A program made the translations under genes and the position numbers. The notes under the pieces were generated by a model. The model was not told the DNA's origin, did not search any database, and saw only the letters and a list, made by a program, of their open reading frames with translations. A DNA stretch of 64,000 nt from NCBI GenBank assembly GCA_947479535.1, contig CANJZQ010000005.1, forward strand, positions 34,680 to 98,679. The letters run 5' to 3'. This document shows, one piece after another, positions 55,011 to 63,385 of the stretch. Every line of letters begins with the position of its first letter. Position 1 is the first letter of the stretch. The DNA comes from Oligoflexales bacterium. GTDB lineage: Bacteria > Bdellovibrionota_B > Oligoflexia > Oligoflexales > RGVZ01.

Positions 55011-55107
55011 TCTTCTGAAAAATAGATCGCTTTTTCATTTGCACACGGCCTGAACGCGTGTTAAATCCCTCCGTCCTTCAGAAAAGAAGTGGTAGGGGTT
55101 TTTTTTT

Positions 55108-55305
55108 ATGCCCAAAATGAAAACGAAAAAATCAGCTGCGAAGCGTTTCAAAGTTCTTTCGTCGGGAAAGATCAAGCGCAGCAAGTGCAACAAGCGTCAC
55201 ATCCTGACCAAAAAGGATCGTGCTCGCAAAAACAAACTTAAGAAGTCCGGGTTCGTTCATCCGTCTGATGTCGGTTTGGTGACTCGTTGTTTGCCAAACG
55301 GCTAA
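55108..55305 (+). CDS. rpmI: Ribosomal protein bL35
   Basis: A 65-residue basic protein of the large ribosomal subunit. MPKMKTKKSAAKRFKVLSSG, GKIKRSKCNKRHILTKK and the terminal RCLPNG are the L35 pattern. rplT follows 31 bases later. The usual infC upstream of rpmI is missing here; an unrelated secreted-protein gene sits there. GTAGGGG lies ten bases before the ATG across a T-run. Confidence 0.97.
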   Translation: MPKMKTKKSAAKRFKVLSSGKIKRSKCNKRHILTKKDRARKNKLKKSGFVHPSDVGLVTRCLPNG

Positions 55306-55336
55306 AGATTTAGTGATTTAAAGCAGGTGTTTTGTC

Positions 55337-55705
55337 ATGGCTCGTGCAAAAAGAGGTTTTAAAGCCCGCCGTCGTCGCAAGAAGTTGCTTGCTCTGGCAA
55401 CCGGCTTTCGTGGAACGCGGAAGAATTGCTACGGCACCGCAGTTCATGTGGTGCGTCGCGCACTCAAGTTCAGCTACAGGGATCGTCGCGTTAAGAAGCG
55501 TGAATTCCGTAGCCTTTGGATCATCCGGATCAATGCCGCAGCCCGCGCTGCTGGAATGAAGTACTCGGAACTGATGCACGGCCTTCGTTTGAAGGGTATC
55601 GAGCTTGATCGCAGCGTGCTTGCGGATATGGCACTCCTTGATGAGCCAGCGTTTGCTGCCCTCGTTAAGGAAGCAAAGTCGGCTCTGCCGGCTGCCGCCC
55701 ACTAG
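55337..55705 (+). CDS. rplT: Ribosomal protein bL20
   Basis: A 122-residue basic 23S rRNA-binding protein needed early in 50S assembly, and an autoregulator of its operon in several bacteria. [30 protein letters not shown] and the block [23 protein letters not shown] are diagnostic. Followed by a terminator and tRNA-Leu. Confidence 0.97.
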   Translation: MARAKRGFKARRRRKKLLALATGFRGTRKNCYGTAVHVVRRALKFSYRDRRVKKREFRSLWIIRINAAARAAGMKYSELMHGLRLKGIELDRSVLADMALLDEPAFAALVKEAKSALPAAAH

Positions 55706-55727
55706 AAGTTTTCGATTTGTCTAGAAG

Positions 55728-55760
55728 GCCCGCTCCTTATGATGAAGGTGCGGGCTTTTT
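55728..55760 (+). terminator. Terminator after rplT
   Basis: GCCCGC and GCGGGC arms enclose a loop that itself pairs (CCTT/AAGG), directly followed by TTTTT. It ends the rpmI-rplT transcript five bases before tRNA-Leu. Confidence 0.87.
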
Positions 55761-55765
55761 CGCAT

Positions 55766-55848
55766 GGGGACGTGGTGGAATGGTAGACACGCTGGTCTTA
55801 GAAGCCAGTGCCTTTGGCGTGAGAGTTCAAGTCTCTCCGTCCCCACCA
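55766..55848 (+). tRNA. tRNA-Leu (anticodon TAG)
   Basis: 83 bases with a variable arm as expected for leucine. Acceptor GGGGACG pairs with CGTCCCC; the anticodon stem CTGGT/GCCAG holds loop CTTAGAA; the T-arm is GAGAG/CTCTC around TTCAAGT; discriminator A and CCA are encoded. The last 22 bases overlap the FHA gene on the other strand. It lies so close to the preceding terminator that it must have its own promoter or be read through. Confidence 0.95.
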
Positions 55849-56594
55849 CTTTCAACCCGGGTTCGCACAGAAATCCGGACTTGGCACGCGCCTACCGTAA
55901 TCACATCCTGACTCGTGACGGGCTGAAGGCTACTGATTTTTTTTCCGTTGATGAACGATCCGTTCATAGAGCCCTGGTCTTCAATAAATATATCGCCGGT
56001 ATCATTCACTTTCACCAGCAGGTGTTTGCGGGAAATCTCCGGGTCTGCTTCGAAGCGGCCAAAGTGAGATGCCCTGCCAATAAAAAAATGCTTCTGCCGA
56101 AGGGGGATTTCTTCGCTGCGCCCATCACCATATTTGACCAAAAGAACGACATAATGGCTTTGCGTCTGCCGAAGTTCGGATTCAATCAGGCTATCCACCA
56201 GGCTAGACTTGGACTCATCCAAATTGTTCGCCGTCGTTTTATACTGTGTTGAGATGTGTCTGGTGCGCCTCTCGTCTTCCAACGCAAATTTCATGATCGT
56301 TTTGCCAATCCTGATCTGGTCGCCACTCTGGAGTTTGGACTTCACAATCCGGTTTTCGTTCACGAACGTACCGTTGGTGCTGTTCATGTCGAATATATGA
56401 TACGTGCCACCGATATTTTGAATCTGGCAGTGGGTTGATGAAACTTCAGTGTCGTTGATGATGACGTCGCCTTTTTCGCGGCCAAAGATGGTCGCGTCCC
56501 TGCGAATTTTTATAGGTTCGGGAGACAAGCCATCTCGCGTCACATACAGGACCGCGCGGCTGTCATTGCCCGTTTTTATCTTTTCGCTGCTCAT
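55827..56594 (-). CDS. Protein with two FHA domains
   Basis: A 255-residue phosphothreonine-reader protein. FHA domain 1 (about 27-105) has IFGREKGDVIINDTEVSSTHC and FDMNSTNGTFVNENRI; FHA domain 2 (about 158-240) has FFIGRASHFGRF, EISRKHL and IEDQGSMNGSFINGKKI. Both keep the GR...SxxH...N core. Such proteins recruit phosphorylated partners in Ser/Thr-kinase signalling; a SpoIIE phosphatase and a Clp ATPase lie within 8 kb. The final codons and the TGA stop come from the antisense strand of tRNA-Leu. Confidence 0.88.
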   Translation of the reverse strand: MSSEKIKTGNDSRAVLYVTRDGLSPEPIKIRRDATIFGREKGDVIINDTEVSSTHCQIQNIGGTYHIFDMNSTNGTFVNENRIVKSKLQSGDQIRIGKTIMKFALEDERRTRHISTQYKTTANNLDESKSSLVDSLIESELRQTQSHYVVLLVKYGDGRSEEIPLRQKHFFIGRASHFGRFEADPEISRKHLLVKVNDTGDIFIEDQGSMNGSFINGKKISSLQPVTSQDVITVGACQVRISVRTRVESGGDGET

Positions 56595-56743
56595 GTTCCA
56601 TCATTCCTGAAGTTAGGCTTGGATTTTTTCGGCATGATCCAGTTATTATTTGAGGTGCCGCGGTCTGGAAAAACCATCACCGTGCCCTGTTTTTCCGGTT
56701 CTTTCAGTGCCTTGTGGGCAGGATAAGTAGAGGGGGTCTCAAG

Positions 56744-57025
56744 ATGAGCGAAGTAAAATCAGGCCTTTCCAGCAAGGAAGTCGAGTTCGCAGAACTGGTT
56801 CTAGGGTTTTCCTCGGCGGCGCTTCATTATCTGGGCCAAGGGCCGGGTGGCGACGTAAAATCAAAATCAAAGGAAACCAACATGGCTCTTGCGGGTCAAA
56901 ATATCGACATCATCCGCATGCTGAAGGCAAAAACCACAGGAAATCTTTCTACTGAAGAAAGTAAATTGATTGATGCAGTGCTGACAGACCTGATGATGAA
57001 GTTTCACCAGCTCAAGGGCGAATGA
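56744..57025 (+). CDS. DUF1844-family protein
   Basis: A 93-residue small protein starting MSEVKSGLSSKEVEF. It has the DUF1844 pattern FAELVLGFSSAALHYLG, NMALAGQNIDIIRMLKAKTTGNLSTEE and LIDAVLTDLMMKFHQL. The function is unknown. The first ATG of the track ORF lacks the GGGGGTCTC that precedes this one. It is divergent from the FHA gene and convergent with the secreted-protein gene, which begins at the next base. Confidence 0.82.
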   Translation: MSEVKSGLSSKEVEFAELVLGFSSAALHYLGQGPGGDVKSKSKETNMALAGQNIDIIRMLKAKTTGNLSTEESKLIDAVLTDLMMKFHQLKGE

Positions 57026-57826
57026 CTAATTGGTCTTAGAATCCCGTTGGATGGTCAATTTTGTTGCTGTTGGCAGTGTCGTTGAGCCTTTGGCTAAGGC
57101 CAGGATCTTAAAGATTGCATAGGGTCCTTTTGATGACTGGAGTTCCAGCAGGCTCACTCCAGAACGTTTTTTGTCGAGAAGTGCCAATTGGGATTCTGAG
57201 CCCCGGATGGCAAGTGCCTGAATTCTCTCCTTCCCAAAAACCGACGATGGTCCCCCAACAATCACATAAGACCCTTTGCGCCCAAGAATGATGCCGTCGT
57301 AACCAAAGGATTGATAAATCCACGTGAGGATTGATTCAGCCGTCTTGTCGCCACTGTATGGTTTTACAACGCCGACCTTGCGAAGCTCCCGACCATCATT
57401 TGTATAGATCGAAGCCGATTCTCCCCGAATTCCGGCAATGATGACATTCGCGTTCGATCTTGATGGGGTGGGTACCTTCTGTGCTTTTGACTTCCCACCC
57501 TTTGGCTCTCGATTGAGCTTTAAAGAGAGCTCCGCGCTGGGCCCATCAATGAGAAAAAATGGCGAAATTTTACCGATTTCAGAACCATCGGTTATTAAGT
57601 TTACCTCGTTCTTGTCATCGATGGATGACTCTAGCAGCAGCAACCGCTGCGGCACCGCCTGAGGAGGGAGGGGCGCATTCCTAACTTCGATGATCCAAGA
57701 ATCGATGTCTGGCGCAGGTTCTAAGGTTCTTGCGCTTAGGGTAGACGAGATCAATCCTGACAACACCAGGACGCAGAATTTTACTGCGTGGATCGTAGCG
57801 GATATGAACCTTTTTTTAGCCTTCAT
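57026..57826 (-). CDS. Secreted protein of unknown function (FecR-OMP operon)
   Basis: A 266-residue exported protein: MKAKKRFISATIHAVKFCVLVL... with cleavage near TLSA. The GAGGAA upstream supports this ATG; the track ORF adds 11 codons. The mature part is beta-rich with a low-complexity Lys/Ser/Pro segment in the middle (about 115-135) and no recognised motif. It is the last of three genes that start with the FecR protein, following the large barrel protein by 16 bases. Confidence 0.65.
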   Translation of the reverse strand: MKAKKRFISATIHAVKFCVLVLSGLISSTLSARTLEPAPDIDSWIIEVRNAPLPPQAVPQRLLLLESSIDDKNEVNLITDGSEIGKISPFFLIDGPSAELSLKLNREPKGGKSKAQKVPTPSRSNANVIIAGIRGESASIYTNDGRELRKVGVVKPYSGDKTAESILTWIYQSFGYDGIILGRKGSYVIVGGPSSVFGKERIQALAIRGSESQLALLDKKRSGVSLLELQSSKGPYAIFKILALAKGSTTLPTATKLTIQRDSKTN

Positions 57827-57842
57827 CTGAGCCGTTCCTCGC

Positions 57843-59522
57843 CTACCAGTTGATGACAATCCCCAAGCCAGCGTATGCAGACCTCAACTGAATCGCAGAT
57901 ACAGCAGCTTCCCCTGGTGCGAGGTCACTCTGGTTGAGGTCATTAATTTGGAAATTTTCGTACGAAGTAAAACCAAGGATATTTAGTGTGTAGTCGATCC
58001 CGAAAGTCCGAAAGTTTAAACCTGAATTGACAAATAAGTCGGCCCCCACCCTTTCAGCCGACACCGCGCTCGTGCCCAGTACCGGAAGGAAGTTGATCGC
58101 CCGGTCGAGGGCATACCAAACACGTCCCGTGTAATACTTCGCAATGCGTTCAGCAGACACTTCGACCGAGAAACTCGGCTGATCCCTCACTTCGAATTTT
58201 TGGGTGGAGGTGACCGCCCCTGCATCGTCAAATTCAATGGGCTGTGTGGAAGATAAATAGTACCGACCCAACTTTGGCGTAATTTCAATTCTGTTTATAA
58301 AAACGGGCGCCTTGAAGGAAAACGATTTGCCCAAGACGAATTTCGTCCAATCCAGGTCTAGCGCATTGTCACCTGACAAATAGGTCCTCTTGGGGAACTT
58401 GTCGTAATAGAACTTCAAACCATTGAGTGGTCCAGATCCGATTTCGACCAGGAGCCCATACATCGCTGCATTCTCGAGGAGTTTGTCGCCTTTCAATAGT
58501 TGCCTGCCATAACGCAAGCCAACATAACCAGATGCCGCCGTCTGAAACAGGAGGTCTGAAATAGAGTCATAGCCCTTTGAAAAAAATCGATTTAGTAGCC
58601 CGGAACGTGCCGCATCAAGCAGGCGCTCGTGGGCTCCGTTGATGGCAGCGGCCATTTTTTTCTCCTGGGATCTGGGGCCATCAGGAGAATGAATCCAGAC
58701 TCGTGGGCCTTGGTCGAAGTTATTCTTGAATTTTTGATCCAATGAATACCTTGCAGAGGGCACAGTAATCGTACGCTTGGTTGGGCCGCTTCCCGACTTA
58801 ACCCTCGCCGTTTCCACCTTGATCAGTTTTCCTTCGCCGAGATGGGTTGCAAACAGGCGCCCCGACTCTTTGTCGCGTTCGAGCCTGTAGAAAACAATTT
58901 TTTGCAGGGGATCAATTTGCTGAAATTTTCTCGTCTGGAATCTTTGCTCGTTGTACATTGGAATGCGTAATTCCCCCTCTGCGAGGGAAACGTTTGATGG
59001 GGCCAGATGGCCGAACGCGGGGCTGCCATCAAGCAGCGCGTAAGCGATCAGACTTGCAAATTCCTGGTCCGCAAGAAATTCTGACGACCATTCAGTGAAG
59101 GGCATGCTAAATGCCGGACGTAACTTTTTTTCTGTCCGGCCAGTGGGATTCGTGCCGATCCAAAAACCGATTGAGTTGTCTAATTTTGCAATTTCGACTG
59201 TAAGTGTGAAATCTTCCGGCGTTGACTTTCCAGCCTTCGCCGCAACCTTTTCGCCTAGTTTGCAAATCGTCGAACCAGCAGGGCCGGACCCCCAAAGTCC
59301 AGATCCCAACATAAATACATCGGCCAGGGTTGAGCAGGCTTTCTCCCAACTAGAATTTTTCTTGGGTTGGGCAGCTGGGAGTTCGCCGGAAATATTGATT
59401 TCAATCGCCACCGAGGTAATCGGTGAGAATGGTGCTGCCATAACAGGCCCGGTGATAAAAAAAACTACACAAGCCGCGCCAAAGACGGTTTTTACCAGAT
59501 AATTTTTAACGGTCGTTTTCAA
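57843..59522 (-). CDS. Large putative outer-membrane protein
   Basis: A 559-residue protein that starts at TTG (LKTTVKNYLVKTVFGAACVVFF is a good signal peptide, cleavage after VMA). The C-terminal 250 residues have barrel-type strands and end in ...AYAGLGIVINW with a terminal tryptophan. The N-terminal half (about 40-320) is a soluble region containing a repeated Lys/Glu pattern. The family is not recognised. It lies between the FecR and secreted-protein genes with gaps of seven and 16 bases. Confidence 0.68.
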   Translation of the reverse strand: MKTTVKNYLVKTVFGAACVVFFITGPVMAAPFSPITSVAIEINISGELPAAQPKKNSSWEKACSTLADVFMLGSGLWGSGPAGSTICKLGEKVAAKAGKSTPEDFTLTVEIAKLDNSIGFWIGTNPTGRTEKKLRPAFSMPFTEWSSEFLADQEFASLIAYALLDGSPAFGHLAPSNVSLAEGELRIPMYNEQRFQTRKFQQIDPLQKIVFYRLERDKESGRLFATHLGEGKLIKVETARVKSGSGPTKRTITVPSARYSLDQKFKNNFDQGPRVWIHSPDGPRSQEKKMAAAINGAHERLLDAARSGLLNRFFSKGYDSISDLLFQTAASGYVGLRYGRQLLKGDKLLENAAMYGLLVEIGSGPLNGLKFYYDKFPKRTYLSGDNALDLDWTKFVLGKSFSFKAPVFINRIEITPKLGRYYLSSTQPIEFDDAGAVTSTQKFEVRDQPSFSVEVSAERIAKYYTGRVWYALDRAINFLPVLGTSAVSAERVGADLFVNSGLNFRTFGIDYTLNILGFTSYENFQINDLNQSDLAPGEAAVSAIQLRSAYAGLGIVINW

Positions 59523-59529
59523 AATTCGT

Positions 59530-61122
59530 CTACCTGAAGCTATTTATTTTTACTTCTCTTGTGAAAAAGGCACTTGAGTTTCGCCGGACAAACGATGCAA
59601 CGGACGGATACTTGCGAACGAAATCGGCGTTCACCTGAAAGAGGCTTTGATCCTGAAAGACATAGATGTTTTTGCCATTTTGGAGGGATCCAGTGACAAG
59701 AGACTGAATTTGGTCGACGGAATATTTTTTTGCGTTGACCAAGGCGTCAAGCGGCCCCGTGAAGGCAAAGTCCGCGTCAAGGATCTCCCTGAAGCGGTCT
59801 GAGTTCGCGTTATTCAGTCCGCTGCCACCAATCTCTGCAATCACCTCCTGGTCTTTCACAAGAAACGTCCCGGAGGGTTTTAGCGCCCCTGGGGCATTGA
59901 ACCCGCTTTTCGTAGCCGATCGCATCATTCCAAGGATGGGGCGAATGAGCCCGGGCTTTGTCGTGGTCAGGATCAGAGGGAATTTGTCTGGGCTGTACCC
60001 AGTCGTGCCGGAAATCCAAGGCCCCGTTACGGGTCGCTCGGTCAAGCTTTCAAGGCCTAACGTCACGCTGGCAGCCTGGGCAAGTGGCGCAAGCGTTCCG
60101 ATGGAAAATACGCCGGCACCCGGAATGCTTCGGGTGGTTTGGGCGACCGCAAAGATGACGGACGTATCAAACGAATGAACGATGGCCCCGTTTTTGGATT
60201 TCGCGAGGCCAGCCTCGATCATGGAGCCAACGGTGGTTTTTCCCTCAAAAGTATCCGGCTCCCCTGTGGGGACAAGGGGTATCGTCAGTCCCTTCGCCGC
60301 AGCACTTGGCTTGAATTGTAAGGCGACTTTGGTTGGTGCAACGTTGGATTTCACGATGACTTTAACGTCGATCACAGACCCTGAAATTGATGTGAAGCTG
60401 CCAGCTGTCCAGAGCGTGCTACCCGGTGCGGGAAATATGAGCGATGCCGTTGCCATGATTTTTATCTGTGGCTTAGGCGTTGTGAGAGGAGTCGGGATGG
60501 GTGTTGGTGCCGGAGTCGCAACGGCTGCCAAGGCCTGTTCAATGATCTTGGTGCTCTCTACGGCTTCAACTTTGGTCAAAGTTGTTGTCTTACCTGTCTT
60601 GATGTTCTTTTTTACGACCTCAGTAATGCCTGCCGCACCCGTGCTTTTTGCAGTAACGGACTCACCAGCACTGACGGTAATGGCACCGTTTCCGGTCAGA
60701 AGGATAACCGGCCTTGCCTCTGCTGAACCGAGGGAAACCTGTGTCTGTCCGGCGCGGGTTGCATCGATCAGGATGGTAGGGCTGGACGCAGCATCCTCAA
60801 GAGACGCAATGGTGATCCTTGAGTTGGCCAGGCAGTCGGCAGTCCTGCCCGAATAGAAGTTGATTGCAGCCGAGGAATCTGGACCAGTTACGATCTGATC
60901 GCCATCCGAGAGCGGTGTCCCGGTGCGAACGGGACGGAAATCCAAGTCGCCCGATTTTACCTGCACATTTCCGTCGACCTTCGACAGCCAACCGATCTTT
61001 GAGTCTGATTGGAATCCATAAAAATCAAAGCGCCGGATGGCTGCGATCGATGCCACGAAGGCACCAACGACCATGACCATGGCGATGACGATTTTTGTAA
61101 GAAAGCTGAAACGGCCATTCAT
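59530..61122 (-). CDS. FecR-domain protein
   Basis: A membrane-anchored periplasmic protein of 530 residues. One N-terminal helix (TKIVIAMVMVVGAFVASIA) leads into the FecR core (about 45-150): IGWLSKVDGNVQVKSG, LSDGDQIVTGPDSSAAINF and RITIASLEDAASS. A Thr/Pro-rich linker (about 205-225, PTPIPTPLTTPKP) and a long Ala/Gly/Ser-rich region follow. FecR in iron uptake works with a TonB receptor and sigma factor; none is nearby, so this is a different FecR-type sensor. It is the first gene of the operon and is divergent from the phosphatase. Confidence 0.85.
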   Translation of the reverse strand: MNGRFSFLTKIVIAMVMVVGAFVASIAAIRRFDFYGFQSDSKIGWLSKVDGNVQVKSGDLDFRPVRTGTPLSDGDQIVTGPDSSAAINFYSGRTADCLANSRITIASLEDAASSPTILIDATRAGQTQVSLGSAEARPVILLTGNGAITVSAGESVTAKSTGAAGITEVVKKNIKTGKTTTLTKVEAVESTKIIEQALAAVATPAPTPIPTPLTTPKPQIKIMATASLIFPAPGSTLWTAGSFTSISGSVIDVKVIVKSNVAPTKVALQFKPSAAAKGLTIPLVPTGEPDTFEGKTTVGSMIEAGLAKSKNGAIVHSFDTSVIFAVAQTTRSIPGAGVFSIGTLAPLAQAASVTLGLESLTERPVTGPWISGTTGYSPDKFPLILTTTKPGLIRPILGMMRSATKSGFNAPGALKPSGTFLVKDQEVIAEIGGSGLNNANSDRFREILDADFAFTGPLDALVNAKKYSVDQIQSLVTGSLQNGKNIYVFQDQSLFQVNADFVRKYPSVASFVRRNSSAFFTREVKINSFR

Positions 61123-61258
61123 AAGTTAGCGCGGCTCCCAGGTCATTCGTGACGATGGTGTCATCGGAAGGTGCCGCAATAACTTGATTTTTCATCCCGG
61201 ACCCTAAAGCCTCTCTGGTTCTGTCCGATCCCGAATGAGTAGATGGGGGGCAAGATCA

Positions 61259-63385
61259 ATGGCGGGCAGTTCCAAAGTCCCGTTTTTAAAGTCGCTGCGG
61301 GCTCGCTTTGCGCTGGTCATTGCGGCCGTTGCGTCGTTTGCAATCCTTGTCATTTTTCTGGTGTTCAGTTCCCGGTTTGAGACATTCCTGAATAGCGGAA
61401 TCAAGGAAGAACTAACTGGGAGTGCCGAGAAGGCGGCGGACGCCGTCGGTGCCACCGTCAAAACGCAAGTCGGTCAATTGACGACCTTTGCAGCGCCTCT
61501 CTTGTTGGCAGATCCAGCCAAACAGAAAGTCAGTTTTGCCGCGTTTCTTCAGGGCTTTAATGAATTTCTGACCCTTTCCACCCATCGCTTCGATCCGGCT
61601 CGGGGAGAAATCCTTTCTAGCGTGAACAGCGATTTGGCCGATTTTCAGAAGCAGGACGCCCTGTTCCAGGGAGGCGATTCAGCCGCAATGCACGGTGCGA
61701 TCCTTCAGTTGGAAAGGCGGGAGATCGAACAATTTGCACGGGACGAGTCCCTGACTGGCAGCCTTCAACCAACATTCCGTTTTGTGAGCCTGGCCCGGGA
61801 ATCACGGATTCCAGTTTTTACGATTCTTGTCAGATACCCGCCTGAGAAAAAAGGCAGCAGGGAATTTTCATTGGTGGCGACTTCTATTTGGCTCACCTCT
61901 TTGATGGTCGCCTTGCCAAAAACCGCGGCCGTTGAAACGACAATTATTGACGGCTCAGGGGTGGTCGTTGGATCGACTGTGGTTCGTGATGTGCTAGGGG
62001 CCCGGTCATATGGCGATTTGCCGGTGGTTCGGTCTGCTCTTGCATCGGTACAGCCGAGCGGCTTCTACGAACGAACGGCCGAGTGGAAAATTGCGGCTCG
62101 CCTGCCGCCGGCCCTCCGGAACCTTCTGCCCAAAGAACAAAGCTACGCTTACCGTGGCAAAAGGCAGTTTGAATGGGTGGGAGCTTTCGCGCGGATTCAA
62201 AAGCAAGGCGTCGGCATGGACCGGCATTGGGTGATTGTGCAAAAACGTTCGGATGCCGTGTTTGGTGTTCTTAAAAAATCCAAATTGGATACGATTCTCG
62301 CCGCCCTTTTTGTGCTGATCGGCGCTGTCGCCGTCGGCGTCATCTGGGCAGGCGAAAGCACGGTTCAGTTGGGCAAGGTATACCGCGCCGCGGGAGAGAT
62401 TGCGGCGGGTAGGTTCGATACGCGAATCGAAGGGCAATCCGAGGACGAGATTGGCCAAATCGCTGGAGCCGTCAATCAAATGGCCGCCGATTTGAAGGAA
62501 CAGGTTGAATTGAAGGCCGAAAAAGGGCGCCTCCTTGCAGAGGCCAACACGGCACGCACCGTCCAGGAAACTTTTTTCCCTTCAGGCACCATCTCCGTCA
62601 AAAATTTAAAAATGACGGGCAGCTATCAGCCGGCCACCGAGTGCGGAGGTGACCTTTGGGGGCATTTTACCGTCCGCCCCGGAGTGGAGTTGGTCTATAT
62701 CGCGGATGCCATGGGACATGGAGCATCGGCGGCGATCATGACCGCAATGGCCTATACGGCATGCAATCTCATTTCAGACATCATCAAGGACGCCGCGATC
62801 TTCAATGATTCACCAGCTCAGTTACTTTACCGTATGAACAATGTGATTTTTGGAGCGGTGAAGGGCAAGATCAGCATGACTTGCTTTGCAGTGCTCTATG
62901 ATTTCAACAAGGGCCAAATGGTTTATTCCAATGCCGGGCACAACTTCCCATTTGTCATGTTTCCCCCTCAGGGTGAGGGTGAAAAGCCAGGAACCCCTCA
63001 GTCCCTTTCGCTGAGCGGCAATCCGCTTGGGGTTGATGAAGCAAGTGTCTTCACCGATAAAACGCGCCCGATTTTGGCGGGCGAGCGACTGGTGTTGTTC
63101 ACCGACGGGTTGATTGAATGTCGTTCACCTGGCGGTCAAATGTGGGGGCGCAAGGCTTTGAGCTCGACCATGCAGGCTGCGAACAAGGTCACCAGCGTTG
63201 AAGAATTGCGAGACGCAATCGTAGGCAAGGCTTTTGGTTTTTTTGGCAACATCCCCATCGCCGACGACATCACCTTGGTTGCTGCAGAGGTCGATAAGGG
63301 TTGGGTTGCCGGAATCAACGAAGTGGCTCCGCCCATTCAACCGGCGCCGGTTGATGTCGTTGCCATAGATCTGGCGGTGGCCTGA
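61259..63385 (+). CDS. Membrane-bound SpoIIE/RsbU-type serine phosphatase with HAMP domain
   Basis: Sensor phosphatase of 708 residues. The ATG (MAGSSKVPFLKSLRARFAL) has GGGGGG at good spacing and is preferred to one eight codons earlier. There is a membrane helix near 20-40, a large extracytoplasmic domain (about 40-335), a second helix (ILAALFVLIGAVAVGVIWA), a HAMP segment (about 360-410), and a PP2C-like SpoIIE domain with TECGGDLWGHF, LVYIADAMGHGASAAIMT, FTDGLIE and IADDITLV. This matches phosphatases that act on anti-sigma antagonists. The stop overlaps the next gene's ATG by one base. Confidence 0.88.
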   Translation: MAGSSKVPFLKSLRARFALVIAAVASFAILVIFLVFSSRFETFLNSGIKEELTGSAEKAADAVGATVKTQVGQLTTFAAPLLLADPAKQKVSFAAFLQGFNEFLTLSTHRFDPARGEILSSVNSDLADFQKQDALFQGGDSAAMHGAILQLERREIEQFARDESLTGSLQPTFRFVSLARESRIPVFTILVRYPPEKKGSREFSLVATSIWLTSLMVALPKTAAVETTIIDGSGVVVGSTVVRDVLGARSYGDLPVVRSALASVQPSGFYERTAEWKIAARLPPALRNLLPKEQSYAYRGKRQFEWVGAFARIQKQGVGMDRHWVIVQKRSDAVFGVLKKSKLDTILAALFVLIGAVAVGVIWAGESTVQLGKVYRAAGEIAAGRFDTRIEGQSEDEIGQIAGAVNQMAADLKEQVELKAEKGRLLAEANTARTVQETFFPSGTISVKNLKMTGSYQPATECGGDLWGHFTVRPGVELVYIADAMGHGASAAIMTAMAYTACNLISDIIKDAAIFNDSPAQLLYRMNNVIFGAVKGKISMTCFAVLYDFNKGQMVYSNAGHNFPFVMFPPQGEGEKPGTPQSLSLSGNPLGVDEASVFTDKTRPILAGERLVLFTDGLIECRSPGGQMWGRKALSSTMQAANKVTSVEELRDAIVGKAFGFFGNIPIADDITLVAAEVDKGWVAGINEVAPPIQPAPVDVVAIDLAVA

